This document shows positions 1-9,414 of a stretch of 64,000 bases of DNA, in pieces (position 1 is the stretch's first letter; each line of letters starts with the position of its first letter). Below the pieces are notes generated by a model, which had not been told where the DNA came from, made no database searches, and saw only the letters and a program-made list of their open reading frames with translations. The position numbers and the translations under genes are program-made. Origin of the DNA: Spirirestis rafaelensis WJT71-NPBG6 (GTDB lineage: Bacteria; Cyanobacteriota; Cyanobacteriia; Cyanobacteriales; Nostocaceae); the NCBI GenBank assembly GCA_019359015.1, contig JAHHID010000017.1, positions 1 to 64,000 on the forward strand, read 5' to 3'.

Positions 1-60
1 TCGCTAACGAAGGGACTGCACCTAAAGGTGCTTCGCATTCATCCCACCCCTGAAGGACGT

Positions 61-95
61 AACAGCCTGAAAATTTTTTGGATTTTCAGGCTGTT
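61..95 (-). terminator. hairpin terminator of the first gene
   Basis: Two perfectly complementary 14-base arms (61-74 and 82-95) enclose a short T-rich loop. The right arm covers the stop codon of the minus-strand gene at 94-666, so this is a likely intrinsic terminator for that gene. A smaller hairpin (GCACC/GGTGC) lies at about 19-32. No gene is visible in bases 1-60. Confidence 0.6.
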
Positions 96-666
96 ACTGG
101 TGGGCTTTCTGCTTCAATACTTGTAACTTGTTACTGAAATTGAACAGGGTAGTCAGAAACCCAACGACGCGCCAATCCTTGGCTGTTACGTGTTGATCCT
201 GATATTTCAGTAATAATTGTTCTAGTTCATTTGCCAGCTTTTCTATATTTGGTATCGCTGATAACGAAAGAGAAACCTGGTTAGAAATATTTCCTGTTGG
301 CATTTTTGTCGTTATGGGAGTGACAACCATACCAGACTGGTCTTGGTAAATTTCCAGTACTTGTTGATAAACTTGGCAGGCAAATTGATTTATTCGCTGC
401 CCCAAGTGAGAATCAATAATCTCAGGAATATATTCATACAGAGATTTAGCCTGTGTCCCGGCTTGATTGCTTGTGCCATCTAATACATTATTTAACAATT
501 TAGCTGCGGTTAACGCTCGAGCTTCTGGCAAAGCTGCTTTCATCAATTCTCCATAGAACTTGGGATTTTTGGATAGAGAAGATACGTCAACTGTATAACG
601 CTCTGCCCAAAGCTTGACCAAGCGCTCAACCGAGGGACATTTAGAAGTGTTAGTGGATAACAGCAT
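94..666 (-). CDS. hypothetical protein, 190 aa
   Basis: I do not recognise this protein family. It reads as a soluble, mostly helical protein with no signal peptide, membrane segment or known catalytic motif. The start ATG (664-666) lies inside a 127-bp segment that is tandemly duplicated upstream, so its 5' leader and first codons exist twice. A strong hairpin overlaps its stop codon. Codon use looks like that of its neighbours, and the frame is intact for its full length, so it is probably a real cyanobacterial gene. Function unknown. Confidence 0.6.
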   Translation of the reverse strand: MLLSTNTSKCPSVERLVKLWAERYTVDVSSLSKNPKFYGELMKAALPEARALTAAKLLNNVLDGTSNQAGTQAKSLYEYIPEIIDSHLGQRINQFACQVYQQVLEIYQDQSGMVVTPITTKMPTGNISNQVSLSLSAIPNIEKLANELEQLLLKYQDQHVTAKDWRVVGFLTTLFNFSNKLQVLKQKAHQ

Positions 667-907
667 GATATTAGCTTGGAATTAGCAACAAAATATAAAG
701 AATAGAGACTAAATTCTATACCTATACGACCGCAACTACTATGTTCTTTGTAGAAATTTATTTATATGAGAAAACTAATGTGGATAACAGCATGATATAA
801 ACTTGCAATTAGCAACAAAATATAAATAATAGACACTAAATTCTATACCTGTACGACTGCAATTATTATGTTGTCTGTAGAAATTTATTTATATGAGAAA
901 AGTAATA
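654..907. repeat. 127-bp tandem duplication at a gene start
   Basis: Copy 1 (654-780) and copy 2 (781-907) are adjacent direct repeats with roughly 90% identity. Each contains the start codon and first few codons of the 94-666 gene plus its AT-rich leader and presumed promoter. The copy next to the gene is the functional one; the distal copy keeps an ATG but runs out of frame within a few codons. No further gene is visible in the 667-969 spacer. Confidence 0.8.
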
Positions 908-969
908 GTGCGATGTAGTTTGTTGAGTGTTAGACACAGATTTGCAAAATAAATATAAGGTTAATTAAT

Positions 970-1560
970 ATGACGCAAGTTTCTTTAGTTGATTTAATTG
1001 CTGGTGCCCGCGCTGGCTCTTTAGTAAGCTTTCCTACAGATACCGTTCCCGCACTCGCAGCGCTACCAGAAAAAGCAGAATTAATTTTTGCAGCGAAGCA
1101 ACGCAGCCAAGATAAACCGTTGATTTTGATGGCAGCGGATGCAGAAGATTTGTGGTCTTATGTCGTAGGTAGTGATGAAGAGTATAAAATTTGGCGCTCA
1201 GTAATGGAGAAGTATTTGCCGGGAGCGTTGACATTGGTATTACCAGCGTCGGGGTGTGTACCAAAAAGAATGAATCTTACGGACTCGATGACAATTGGGA
1301 TACGAGTGCCGAAGAGTGCGATCGCTCAAAGTATTTTGGCGCAAACAGGTCCCCTTGCCACTACTAGCGCTAATGTATCAGGTCAAGCTCCGTTGCAGAC
1401 AATGCCAGAAATTGCGGCTCAGTTCCCCGATGTTCTGACTTTAGCTCAGACAGAATGCCAGGGAGAAACACCAGGAATCGGTGTACCTTCTACTGTTGCT
1501 AAATGGACTGGAATCAATTGGCAAATTTTGCGACAAGGTGCAGTGAAGTTAGAGTTCTAA
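970..1560 (+). CDS. tsaC: L-threonylcarbamoyladenylate synthase (TsaC/Sua5/YrdC)
   Basis: This YrdC-domain protein makes threonylcarbamoyl-AMP from threonine, bicarbonate and ATP, the first step of t6A modification of ANN-decoding tRNAs in the cytoplasm. Visible family features are the N-terminal FPTDTV segment, the KQRSQDKP substrate-binding stretch near residues 42-49, and TTSANVSG near residues 131-138. At 196 aa it is the short TsaC form without the C-terminal Sua5 domain. It starts at ATG 970 behind an AT-rich leader. It stands alone: the divergent gene upstream is unrelated. Confidence 0.9.
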   Translation: MTQVSLVDLIAGARAGSLVSFPTDTVPALAALPEKAELIFAAKQRSQDKPLILMAADAEDLWSYVVGSDEEYKIWRSVMEKYLPGALTLVLPASGCVPKRMNLTDSMTIGIRVPKSAIAQSILAQTGPLATTSANVSGQAPLQTMPEIAAQFPDVLTLAQTECQGETPGIGVPSTVAKWTGINWQILRQGAVKLEF

Positions 1561-2149
1561 GCGAGAAAAATTACGAAGTTAGAATTCAGAAGTCAGAATT
1601 CAGGAGTCAGGAGAATTCTGTGCGACTAACTTATGAATCAAGGGTTTAACAGAAGAACCCCAAAATATACGATTTGGCGATATATAAAGATTATTTAGTA
1701 TAAATTTTGACTTAATTAGGACTTACGCAAGCGTCACAATATAAGGTCAACTGGCACATATATTTCAATTTGCCGTAAATGCTTGTAAGCATTGATTTAT
1801 AAACCTTAGAGCCATATTAATTCTATGTGACAGTTTTCAGATAAATGTGCCAGTTGCGTAAGTCCTGTTAATTTTATTCTGACTCCTGAATTCTCACTTA
1901 TCTGATATTTTTGGGCTAAATTTTGGCAATCGAAAGTTAGAATTTCCCCAAGTAAGCCAGAATCAAGGAGTATGCTGAGTCATAGGAATGTGGCAGTTTT
2001 GCTTCATTGGGTGCTGAATATCAAAACTGCTGATTTTTCTTTTCAAATTTAAAATATATCAGAAACAGAAAAATCTTCATCTACGGTTTAGGACTAGCGG
2101 AGGGAAAACTTGGGAATTTTACTTTCCACCTTGATGGTTAATTAATAAC
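1561..2149. other. gene-free spacer with tandem repeats and a MITE
   Basis: No coding region is visible. Bases about 1575-1615 are short direct repeats of the GTCAG/AATTC type, with a reverse-strand counterpart near 1876-1897, and both flank the MITE described separately at 1717-1867. The remainder is AT-rich leader for the downstream kinase gene. Confidence 0.6.
1717..1867. mobile_element. MITE-like element with AGGACTTACGCAA ends
   Basis: Perfect 13-bp terminal inverted repeats AGGACTTACGCAA (1718-1730) and its complement (1854-1866) bound a non-coding segment of about 150 bp. A second, inner inverted repeat is based on ACTGGCACAT and ATGTGCCAGT. TTAAT occurs on both sides (1712-1716 and 1868-1872), one base outside each end, and may be a target duplication. 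There is no ORF, so it would need a transposase in trans. Confidence 0.6.
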
Positions 2150-3085
2150 TTGAAAATTGCCAAATTTATGGATTGGAGTAACTGGGTATATTTAGGAGCG
2201 GGAATAGCATTGGGGCTGGGTTTGAGTGCGTTATTTGCACGACGCCAAAAGTCCTCTAGCTCATCTGTTGCGCTTGAGAAAGAGGATGTATCAGCACTTG
2301 AGCAAGAAATGAAGCGTATAATGCTGGCGTATCAAATGGCAAGGGAAATGAGCCAGTTTAAAGCGGGATTTTTGGCACGGACTACCCATGAATTGCGATC
2401 GCCTCTTAATGGTTTAATTGGTTTACATCAGTTAATTTTGTCGGATTTATGTGAAGATGCAGCAGAGGAACGAGAATTTATCGCCCAAGCTCACGAACGA
2501 GCGCTCAAGCTACTCAATTTAATTGATGAAATTCTCAAAGTCTCCAGGACTGAATATGGTACTAACAAATTAGATATTCAGCCCCAATCTTTAGCAGAAG
2601 TTTTGCAGGAAGTTCATAGCTTAACTTATATGCTGGCGGCAAATCGCAATTTTACCTTGCAACTTTTGCCACCCAATCCAGAAATTTATGTTTTGGCAGA
2701 TCCCCGCTGGCTAAGGCAAGTATTGCTAAATTTGGTAGATACTTCGATTAGTCATATGGAGGAAGGCAGTATTTCTATTTCGACTGCTTCTTCACCTACA
2801 AGTAAATTTATTCATATTTGCTTGGATGTGCCAACTAGTGCTATCCCTATAAGTGAGCCAATAGATTTAATTAAATCTGAATATAAACCACCTGATACTG
2901 ACAAGCAAAATGCTAGTTTTTCGCCAGGAATGAGGCTATTCCTAAATCAAACTTTGTTGGAAATGATGGGGGGAAATTTGGAAATTGTTTCTCCCGTTGC
3001 CGACGAAGCAAATGAGCATTTTAGCAGGTTACAAGTTTCTATCCCCCTAATGATTCCTGAAGCTGGATTTCCGGAGTCGGCATAA
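2150..3085 (+). CDS. degenerate membrane-anchored histidine kinase
   Basis: A single membrane segment (about residues 12-30) is followed by a short linker helix and a HisKA domain whose H box is HELRSPLNG, with the phospho-acceptor at His80. The ATPase domain is poor: the N box reads LLNLVDTSISH where families usually have NLxxNAxKF, and the DxGxG G1 box is not seen; only a G2-like MMGGNLEI remains near the C-terminus. It may be phosphorylated in trans or be inactive. The listed start is TTG 2150; ATG 2168 is an equally good start and keeps the membrane segment. The last 47 bp overlap the convergent GNAT gene. Confidence 0.75.
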   Translation: MKIAKFMDWSNWVYLGAGIALGLGLSALFARRQKSSSSSVALEKEDVSALEQEMKRIMLAYQMAREMSQFKAGFLARTTHELRSPLNGLIGLHQLILSDLCEDAAEEREFIAQAHERALKLLNLIDEILKVSRTEYGTNKLDIQPQSLAEVLQEVHSLTYMLAANRNFTLQLLPPNPEIYVLADPRWLRQVLLNLVDTSISHMEEGSISISTASSPTSKFIHICLDVPTSAIPISEPIDLIKSEYKPPDTDKQNASFSPGMRLFLNQTLLEMMGGNLEIVSPVADEANEHFSRLQVSIPLMIPEAGFPESA

Positions 3086-3503
3086 GGTGGCGTTGATTGT
3101 ATAACACCATCGTGGTGCTGGAATTGCTCTGGAAACCAATTTTTTCGTAAAATCCCTGCTGGTGTGTTGTCATCAAATACACGCGCTCAACTCTGTGCAT
3201 GTGCGGATGACTCAAAACACTTTCTACCAATTTGCTTCCTAGTCCAGTACCGCGATAATCTGGGTGAATCACAACATCCCAAATTGTGGCACGATAGATA
3301 CCATCGGAAGTTGCCCTAGCAAAGCCAATGAGTCGTTCTTGAGCGCGGACAGTAATTACTGGCTGACTGTTAGCAATGGCTATGCCCATATCTTCTATAC
3401 TGCGCCCTTTTGCCCAGAAGGCAGCAACATTAAATAGCTCTTGGAGTTGATAAAGGTCAATTTCAGACTTGCGATCGCTAAATTTAACTTGAGTATTATT
3501 CAT
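3039..3503 (-). CDS. GNAT N-acetyltransferase, Ycf52-like
   Basis: A GNAT-fold acetyltransferase of 154 aa. Motif A is clear: a DVVIHPDYRG strand-loop followed by TGLG at residues 86-89, which binds the acetyl-CoA pyrophosphate. The FYEKIGF end of motif B is near residues 118-124. The overall pattern resembles the plastid ycf52 / plant GNAT2 type common in cyanobacteria; the substrate is unknown. It converges on the kinase gene and overlaps its 3' end by 47 bp, so the two transcripts could pair at their ends. Confidence 0.8.
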   Translation of the reverse strand: MNNTQVKFSDRKSEIDLYQLQELFNVAAFWAKGRSIEDMGIAIANSQPVITVRAQERLIGFARATSDGIYRATIWDVVIHPDYRGTGLGSKLVESVLSHPHMHRVERVYLMTTHQQGFYEKIGFQSNSSTTMVLYNQRHLMPTPEIQLQESLGG

Positions 3504-3681
3504 CGCATTGTACCCAATTTATACGGTATATTTGCTATCTTTAACTCAGGTTTTTTTGAAGATAGCTATAGTAGTATATCTATTGAAAAGACATAATACT
3601 GACTATCCTTAAGTCATATTTTTGCAAATATTACCTTTACTCTATATATTCCAATTATTTTCAAATTTTATACTTCAAGAA

Positions 3682-4074
3682 TTATTGACAAATCCACTTC
3701 CACAATGGATGACTCGATCCTTGCTGCCGTATTCGACAAACTTGTTTTTCTAAACGTTGCTGTTCTTGCTGTGGTAAACCCATTATGATATTCCGACTTT
3801 GCCAAACTAAAACAGCAACAGTCATACCGATACAAAAAGCTAGACCAATGGTAGAAAATGGATGATACAAAAGTCCATACCGCACCGCTATCCAGGTAAA
3901 GTATTGTTGCCACAAAACAATCTCTTCACGCAAACTCCACAAGCAAATCGGCGCAAGTGTAAGCCACAAAAATAGGCAGAACAACCATCTACCATATACT
4001 GTGAATCGGTGTAGCCTTTGCACTTGTTGAGCAAAAGATGGATCTGTTATTGGCGGTTTTTCAAATTGATCCAT
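3682..4074 (-). CDS. conserved small membrane protein, 130 aa
   Basis: Two hydrophobic segments (about residues 30-47 and 74-92) and a basic C-terminal helix indicate a small inner-membrane protein. I recognise the general type from cyanobacterial genomes but know no function. It lies upstream of secF on the same strand? No: it is encoded on the minus strand and lies downstream of secF, about 120 bp from its end, so it may receive read-through from the pdhB-secD-secF transcript. No catalytic motif is visible. Confidence 0.65.
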   Translation of the reverse strand: MDQFEKPPITDPSFAQQVQRLHRFTVYGRWLFCLFLWLTLAPICLWSLREEIVLWQQYFTWIAVRYGLLYHPFSTIGLAFCIGMTVAVLVWQSRNIIMGLPQQEQQRLEKQVCRIRQQGSSHPLWKWICQ

Positions 4075-4195
4075 AGGCTAGGGGAATGTTAGTTGTTCGA
4101 TGTTAATTGGAGCGTTGTTGGTTGTAGCGTTGTCAAAAAGTACTCGTTACAACCATCGACTATCCACTATCCACGCTCCCACTATCCACTATCTA

Positions 4196-5182
4196 CTAAC
4201 TCTCAACGGATGCATCCATCGGTTCTGTGGTGGCTGTGGGTGTGGATGAACCGGTGCGTTCTCGCCACCAAGTTAAAAGAGTACTGGCGATGAAAATACT
4301 AGAATAAGCCCCTGCCGTGAAGCCAATAATTAAAGCTAAGGCAAAGTTTTTCAGAGTTTCGCCACCAAACAAAAAGATAGCAAACAATGACAGCATCGTG
4401 GTAAAGGTCGTGTTGATAGACCGCCCTAAGGTTTGATTTACCGCATCATCTACAATATCAGCAATCGGTCGATTGGGATTGATTTGCAGGGTCTCGCGAA
4501 TGCGATCATAAATGACTACGGTATCGTTCACCGAAAAACCTGTAATTGTCAGTAGGGCAACGATAAATAGGCTGTCTACTTCTATACCGAGTACTAAACC
4601 CAAAATTGAAAAAATTCCTGCTGTGATGAACACATCATGAAGTAGAGCAATGATGGCAAACACAGCATAGTCCAACTGGAACCGGAAGCTTAAGTAAAGA
4701 ACGATACCAGCAAACGAAACTATGAGGGCGATGACACCAGAGGTAAACAACTCTCGTCCCAGAGTAGGACCTACGGTGTCAATTTGGTTTTTTTCCTGGT
4801 CAAAAGCGCCAATTTTCTCGCTTAAAGCATTTTGCAAATTGGTACGTTGCTCGCTAGCCAAATTTTTTGTCCGAATTAATATACCATTCTCTGCACCTGT
4901 GCCTCTGTCAGCGACAATTTGGATGCTGCTATCGCCCAGTCCCTGTGCTTTAGCTACTTCTCGGACGACATTGATATCAATTGGCTGGTCGCAGTTACCC
5001 GGTTTGGTACAGTCCCGTTCAAATTGTATTCGTGTACCACCGACAAAATCCAAACTGGGACGTAGGGGAGCGCGAATACCCGGAGTTTGCCACGAAACCA
5101 CCATTGAGATGATACCAATGATGATGATCGCAGAAGAAATAATCCACCAAAGCGATCGCGATTTGTTAATACTCAGTTTCAT
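4196..5182 (-). CDS. secF: protein translocase subunit SecF
   Basis: SecF works with SecD and the SecYEG channel, using the proton gradient to help pull exported proteins across the membrane. The protein (328 aa) has the usual N-terminal membrane segment, the periplasmic segment with VGGTRIQF, and a cluster of five C-terminal segments including the conserved [13 protein letters not shown] loop. Its start overlaps the secD stop by 4 bp (ATGA type), so the two are translationally coupled. The gene order pdhB-secD-secF matches other cyanobacteria. Confidence 0.95.
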   Translation of the reverse strand: MKLSINKSRSLWWIISSAIIIIGIISMVVSWQTPGIRAPLRPSLDFVGGTRIQFERDCTKPGNCDQPIDINVVREVAKAQGLGDSSIQIVADRGTGAENGILIRTKNLASEQRTNLQNALSEKIGAFDQEKNQIDTVGPTLGRELFTSGVIALIVSFAGIVLYLSFRFQLDYAVFAIIALLHDVFITAGIFSILGLVLGIEVDSLFIVALLTITGFSVNDTVVIYDRIRETLQINPNRPIADIVDDAVNQTLGRSINTTFTTMLSLFAIFLFGGETLKNFALALIIGFTAGAYSSIFIASTLLTWWRERTGSSTPTATTEPMDASVES

Positions 5183-6612
5183 GACCGCACCTCTACCTTC
5201 TTTGATGCTGGCAGGTTGGGACAGAAAAGTTCTGGTTTCCGCAACCCGGAAATTGTAATTGCCAAAAACATAAAGGTGCGACTACAGGTAATTGCTGTAA
5301 ACATACTCACTGCTACGCCCAAACCCAAAGTTAGGGCAAAGCCTTTAACTAAACCAGCCCCCAGCCAAAATAATGCAGCACAGGCAATGACCGTCGTCAC
5401 GTTGCCGTCTAAAATGCTGGAAAAGGCGCGGTAAAAACCAGATTCTACAGAACGATACAGGGTTTTGCCTGCTTGCAATTCTTCCCGCGTGCGCTCAAAA
5501 ATTAGGACGTTGGCATCAACCGCCATACCAATACTGAGGATAAAGCCGGCAATTCCTGGCAGAGTTAAGGTGATACCCAACAATGCAAAGCTAGCCCATG
5601 TAAGTAAAGCGTAGATAACCAGGGCTATATCGGCAATTAAGCCTGGTAGTCGATAGTAGATTACCATAAATATTAATACTAAAGCCAGCCCAGCAAGTCC
5701 GGCATAGATGCTGCTAGTGATGCTGTCTTTACCCAAGGTAGCCCCTACGGTGCGGATCTCTGCTATTTCTACTGGTACGGGTAATGCCCCACCGCGTAGT
5801 TGTACGCCTAAGTCATTTGCTTCTTGAGTGGTAAATCTACCTGTAATTACAGCAGCACCACCTGTAATACCTGCTGCGGCAAATTCTGGACCGACGGTAG
5901 GAACGCTTATGGCTTCATTATCCAAAAATATACCAATACTGCGACCAGTACCGGCAAGGCTTTTTGTCAGTTGGGCAAATAATTCGCCACCCTTAGTATC
6001 AAAGCGAATGGCAACATTCCAGTTGTTGTTTTGAGTCGGTTCGCCATAAGCATCTTTGAGGAATTTACCAGTTAAAGGCGGGTTGGTACTTTCAAATAAT
6101 TCAGCGATCGCTTGATTATTATTTTGTAACTCTTCTTTATTTTTTGCAATTGCGGCTGCGTCTTTAGTTTTTATCAATTCCTGTTGTTTGGCTTTCAATT
6201 CTTCTCGCGATCTTTGGAAAGCAAACAATTGAGTTTCTGTACCGGCTTTTTGCAAGCGGAATTCCAGCTGTGCAGTACCTCCCAGAACTCGTTCTGCTTG
6301 TCCTGGGTTGTTAACTCCCGGTAGCTGCACAAGAATTTTGTCTGAACCCACGGTTTGAATAACTGGTTCAGAAACACCAAGACCGTTGATGCGTCCTTCA
6401 ACTACTCTTTTAACAGCTTCCAATTCGCGTTCGGTGATTTGCTTAATCTCCGCTGTTGGTTTCACTTGAATTGTTAGCTGTGAACCTCCGCGTAAATCCA
6501 GTCCTAGCGGAATCGGAATTGTAGCAATTACCGTAATCGCGGCAATTACCAAAACTAAAATCAAGGCTAATAGCGATCGCTGTCTTTGCATACCATAACT
6601 CGCAACTGACAA
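5179..6612 (-). CDS. secD: protein translocase subunit SecD
   Basis: SecD (477 aa) is the larger partner of SecF. It shows the N-terminal membrane segment, the DLRGGSQL motif, a large periplasmic P1 region and the C-terminal six-segment module containing [16 protein letters not shown]. The periplasmic part holds a Lys/Glu/Gln-rich helical insert at about residues 135-175. It ends inside secF and follows pdhB after a 190-bp spacer containing a long repeat hairpin, which may separate the transcripts. Confidence 0.95.
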   Translation of the reverse strand: MSVASYGMQRQRSLLALILVLVIAAITVIATIPIPLGLDLRGGSQLTIQVKPTAEIKQITERELEAVKRVVEGRINGLGVSEPVIQTVGSDKILVQLPGVNNPGQAERVLGGTAQLEFRLQKAGTETQLFAFQRSREELKAKQQELIKTKDAAAIAKNKEELQNNNQAIAELFESTNPPLTGKFLKDAYGEPTQNNNWNVAIRFDTKGGELFAQLTKSLAGTGRSIGIFLDNEAISVPTVGPEFAAAGITGGAAVITGRFTTQEANDLGVQLRGGALPVPVEIAEIRTVGATLGKDSITSSIYAGLAGLALVLIFMVIYYRLPGLIADIALVIYALLTWASFALLGITLTLPGIAGFILSIGMAVDANVLIFERTREELQAGKTLYRSVESGFYRAFSSILDGNVTTVIACAALFWLGAGLVKGFALTLGLGVAVSMFTAITCSRTFMFLAITISGLRKPELFCPNLPASKKVEVRS

Positions 6613-6667
6613 AGGTTATGATAGCGCTATTTTATCGAGTTATGAAGGGACTGGGGCATTGGGCAAT

Positions 6668-6776
6668 TTGAGGAGGGGTAAAGGGGAAAGGGGAAAGGAT
6701 CGGAAAAATATTCCCTTTTGGATTTAAATAACTCTTTATTTCCATACCTTTACCCTTTACCCTTTAACCTTTGACC
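6668..6776. repeat. long G-rich/C-rich hairpin repeat, copy A
   Basis: A purine-rich arm of GGGGTAAA-like units (about 6672-6698) is complementary to a pyrimidine-rich arm of TTTACCC-like units (about 6748-6770), separated by an AT segment containing AAATAACTCTTTATTTC. A closely similar structure occurs at 47981-48089. Both are intergenic, which suggests a dispersed repeat family rather than gene-specific terminators. Confidence 0.55.
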
Positions 6777-6804
6777 CAAATTAAAATCTCCCCAGTCCTT
6801 AGTT

Positions 6805-7788
6805 CTAAACTCGCAAAGCTACCATTTTTTCTACAGCTTCGACTATTTGCTCTGGTTGAACAATTGTCAACCGCTCTAAATTGCCATTGTAAGGTGTAGG
6901 GATATCTTGGGAAGAAAGCCGCAAGACTGGCGCATCTAATTCATCAAAGAGGCGATCGTTAATTGAAGCAATTAATTCTGCGGCTATACCACCAGTTCGC
7001 ATTGCTTCTTCGACAATTATCACGCGATGAGTTTTCCGGATGGATTCACCGATAGTATCCATATCCAGCGGTTTGAGGGATATCAAGTCAATTACTTCTG
7101 GGTCATAACCTTGTTTTTCCAGAACTTTCACTGCTTGCGCTACATGATACCGCATCCGTGAATAAGTAATGATTGTCACATCTTTCCCAGGACGGACAAT
7201 TTCTGCTTTATCAAGTGGCAGTAAATATTCTTCTTCTGGCAGGTCTTCTTTCAAGTTGTAAAGCAGAACGTGTTCAAAGAACAATACCGGGTTATCATCG
7301 CGGATCGCTGATTTCAGCAATCCTTTGGCGTTGTAAGGTGTAGAGCAGGTAACAATTTTTAAGCCGGGAACAGCCTGAAAGTATGTTTCTAATCGCTGGG
7401 AATGTTCTGCCCCTAATTGCCGTCCCACACCTCCAGGACCGCGAATTACCATCGGAATTTTAAAGTTACCGCCAGAGGTATAGCGTAACATCCCGGCGTT
7501 ATTAGATATTTGGTTAAAGGCAAGCAGCAAAAAGCCCATGTTCATGCCTTCGATTATCGGTCTTAAACCGGTCATCGCTGCGCCTACTGCCATTCCAGTA
7601 AAGCTGTTTTCGGCAATGGGGGTATCGAGAATTCGCAGTTCACCATATTTTTGATATAGGTCTTTAGTGACTTTGTAGGAACCGCCATAATGTCCTACGT
7701 CTTCACCGAGAACGAATACGCTCTTATCACGCGCCATTTCTTCATCAATGGCTTCCCGCAGAGCGTTGAAGAATAGAGTTTCTGCCAT
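6805..7788 (-). CDS. pdhB: pyruvate dehydrogenase E1 component, beta subunit
   Basis: E1 beta (327 aa) pairs with E1 alpha to decarboxylate pyruvate with thiamine diphosphate, feeding acetyl-CoA synthesis. The ThDP-binding segment [18 protein letters not shown], the [17 protein letters not shown] region and the C-terminal transketolase-like domain with VEEAMRTGG are all present, and the length is normal. The alpha subunit gene is not in the window, as is usual in cyanobacteria, where the E1 genes are dispersed. It precedes secD on the same strand. Confidence 0.95.
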   Translation of the reverse strand: MAETLFFNALREAIDEEMARDKSVFVLGEDVGHYGGSYKVTKDLYQKYGELRILDTPIAENSFTGMAVGAAMTGLRPIIEGMNMGFLLLAFNQISNNAGMLRYTSGGNFKIPMVIRGPGGVGRQLGAEHSQRLETYFQAVPGLKIVTCSTPYNAKGLLKSAIRDDNPVLFFEHVLLYNLKEDLPEEEYLLPLDKAEIVRPGKDVTIITYSRMRYHVAQAVKVLEKQGYDPEVIDLISLKPLDMDTIGESIRKTHRVIIVEEAMRTGGIAAELIASINDRLFDELDAPVLRLSSQDIPTPYNGNLERLTIVQPEQIVEAVEKMVALRV

Positions 7789-7926
7789 TTAAATCTTTTT
7801 AATGCAATTCTTGTTTTAGAATCTTATCGCGCCACAGGCGAAAATACAGTTAGCGATCGCACTACTTGAGTAAGATAGCGCAAACCATCAAGCAATTTGC
7901 ACCCATCAAATAAGTAATTGCCTTGG

Positions 7927-8139
7927 CTATTCCTGCACAATTTCATACAAATCTTCTATTAACACGTCAAACGTCCGCGCCAACTTGTGTAGGGCAGTTA
8001 CGTCAACTGTTGCCAGTCCCGGAGAACGTGCATAAACCTTTATAGCACTGTAACCTACCCCGGAGCGATCGGAAACTTCTTTTAGCGTCCAACCTTTTTC
8101 TGCGGCATACTCTTTTATCCGCAACTTCACCAATCCCAT
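7927..8139 (-). CDS. small XRE-family HTH regulator
   Basis: A Cro/C1-type helix-turn-helix fills nearly the whole 70-residue protein: a KEVSDRSGVGYSAIKVYAR recognition region followed by a conserved helix ending LARTFDVLIEDLY. Such single-domain proteins act as DNA-binding repressors or antitoxin-like regulators. I prefer ATG 8139 to the upstream TTG 8148. It is divergent from the next gene, with about 107 bp between them, so it may regulate that gene. No toxin partner is recognisable. Confidence 0.75.
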   Translation of the reverse strand: MGLVKLRIKEYAAEKGWTLKEVSDRSGVGYSAIKVYARSPGLATVDVTALHKLARTFDVLIEDLYEIVQE

Positions 8140-8246
8140 GCTTGACAAAAGGTATGTATGTATCCTTTAATATAAGAAATACAAAAATTGATCGCCGTCG
8201 AGTTTAGCTCGTCAAGCGATCGCCTAAACATATTTAATCTAATTCC

Positions 8247-8711
8247 ATGATAACAATAATTAAGCAAGAGTCAAACGAAGTTCATCCTTTATCTAGATTC
8301 GTGACCGTTGAGGCGATGGCTCTGCTTCTCAATATCGATGCTACTAAAATTAAAGAAATCCGCTTGTGGAGATATATGATTTTGGTGGTGGCTGACAACA
8401 TGAGTAGATTTGTCAGTTACGCTGAGATACCTCCAATTTTAGGAGTTGCAGCTCCTACTCCAAAAGAGTTTATCACTTGGCGCAAGCGTTGGCGTAAGCT
8501 AAAAACTAATCACGTTCCCGATTTTTGGTGTCAGTTTTACGCGCAAAAATTTGGGCAAAGTAACGACTTAGAAGAATTAAAACGATGGGGACAATTAATA
8601 GCTACCATCAAGTTTGCTTTGCCAGAAAAATTTATACAGGCGTTGCGAAGCTTGTATGCTGAAGAAAGATATTATCTCAGGAAGATTGCATGTGTGACAC
8701 ATACGTTGTAA
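8247..8711 (+). CDS. hypothetical protein, 154 aa
   Basis: I do not recognise the family. The protein is soluble, rich in Trp, Arg and Lys in its middle part (WRKRWRKLK near residues 80-88), and mostly helical by composition. The N-terminal part (about residues 18-65) could be a divergent DNA-binding or substrate domain, but this is speculation. It lies between two small XRE genes and is divergent from the first. Base composition is like the neighbourhood. Confidence 0.55.
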   Translation: MITIIKQESNEVHPLSRFVTVEAMALLLNIDATKIKEIRLWRYMILVVADNMSRFVSYAEIPPILGVAAPTPKEFITWRKRWRKLKTNHVPDFWCQFYAQKFGQSNDLEELKRWGQLIATIKFALPEKFIQALRSLYAEERYYLRKIACVTHTL

Positions 8712-8763
8712 TTTAGTGCCTAAAAAATAAGCGTTGAAACGCTTACTACGAAGTAACTTAATA

Positions 8764-9069
8764 TTAAGTTTTGTTTAGCAGATGAACTGCTGAGTCAGGC
8801 ATTTGAGTGAGTTGATCATTATCTGGAAAGCGTTTTGGTCTTCCGGGTTTGCGCTTGTGTTGTTGATTAATTGATTTTTCACTTGCCTGTGCTAACTCTT
8901 CAGGTGTACATTTAAAAAGGCGTAAAGCATCTAAATATTTTTTTGGTGTCATTGTTGGTTCTGTACGCCCTGCTTCCCAGTTGCGAACACTGGTTTCACT
9001 GATTGCAAGTCTGAAGGCAACTTCGGCACGGCTTAGTCCCGCACGCTCTCTCAGGACTTGCATATCCAT
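8764..9069 (-). CDS. XRE-family HTH regulator with basic tail
   Basis: The N-terminal half (residues 1-60) is a clear XRE helix-turn-helix (LSRAEVAFRLAISETSVRNW). A basic segment with the AT-hook-like core KRKPGRPKRF follows at about residues 71-80. A good ribosome site, AAGGAG, lies about 11 nt before ATG 9069; ATG 9063 is an alternative. It is likely a DNA-binding regulator; its target is not evident, and it is convergent with the unknown gene at 8247-8711. Confidence 0.75.
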   Translation of the reverse strand: MDMQVLRERAGLSRAEVAFRLAISETSVRNWEAGRTEPTMTPKKYLDALRLFKCTPEELAQASEKSINQQHKRKPGRPKRFPDNDQLTQMPDSAVHLLNKT

Positions 9070-9414
9070 ATTCTTATATCTCCTTAAAATTTGTCGAACG
9101 GGTTTGTTAAATCAATTGACGTGAAAATGCCAATTGAAAAAAATTTATTAACTATATTTGTTATAAGCGATCGCCTACCAGTATGGCAAAGGTAGCAACG
9201 CTCCACTTCTGTAGTATCTCGTAGGAAGCTTTTAATTATAACATTAAATTATTGCCCCAAGTTATATAAAGCGGCAATTTTCATGGTTCAAGTTGGGGCA
9301 TTGGGCATTGGAAATAGGTAATAGAAAGAAATTGTCCTTTTTGTCTTTTGTCTCCCCATAACCCATGCCCAATGCCCCATGCCCCATGCCCCATGCCCCA
9401 TGCCCCATGCCCTA
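9070..9414. other. gene-free spacer with GCCCCAT heptamer array
   Basis: No gene is visible. Bases about 9363-9413 consist of some seven consecutive copies of the heptamer GCCCCAT, a short tandem repeat of the kind common in heterocystous cyanobacteria. Its complement appears as a TGGGCAT array at 29102-29166. The rest is AT-rich leader of the XRE gene, including a GCGATCGC site. Confidence 0.7.
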
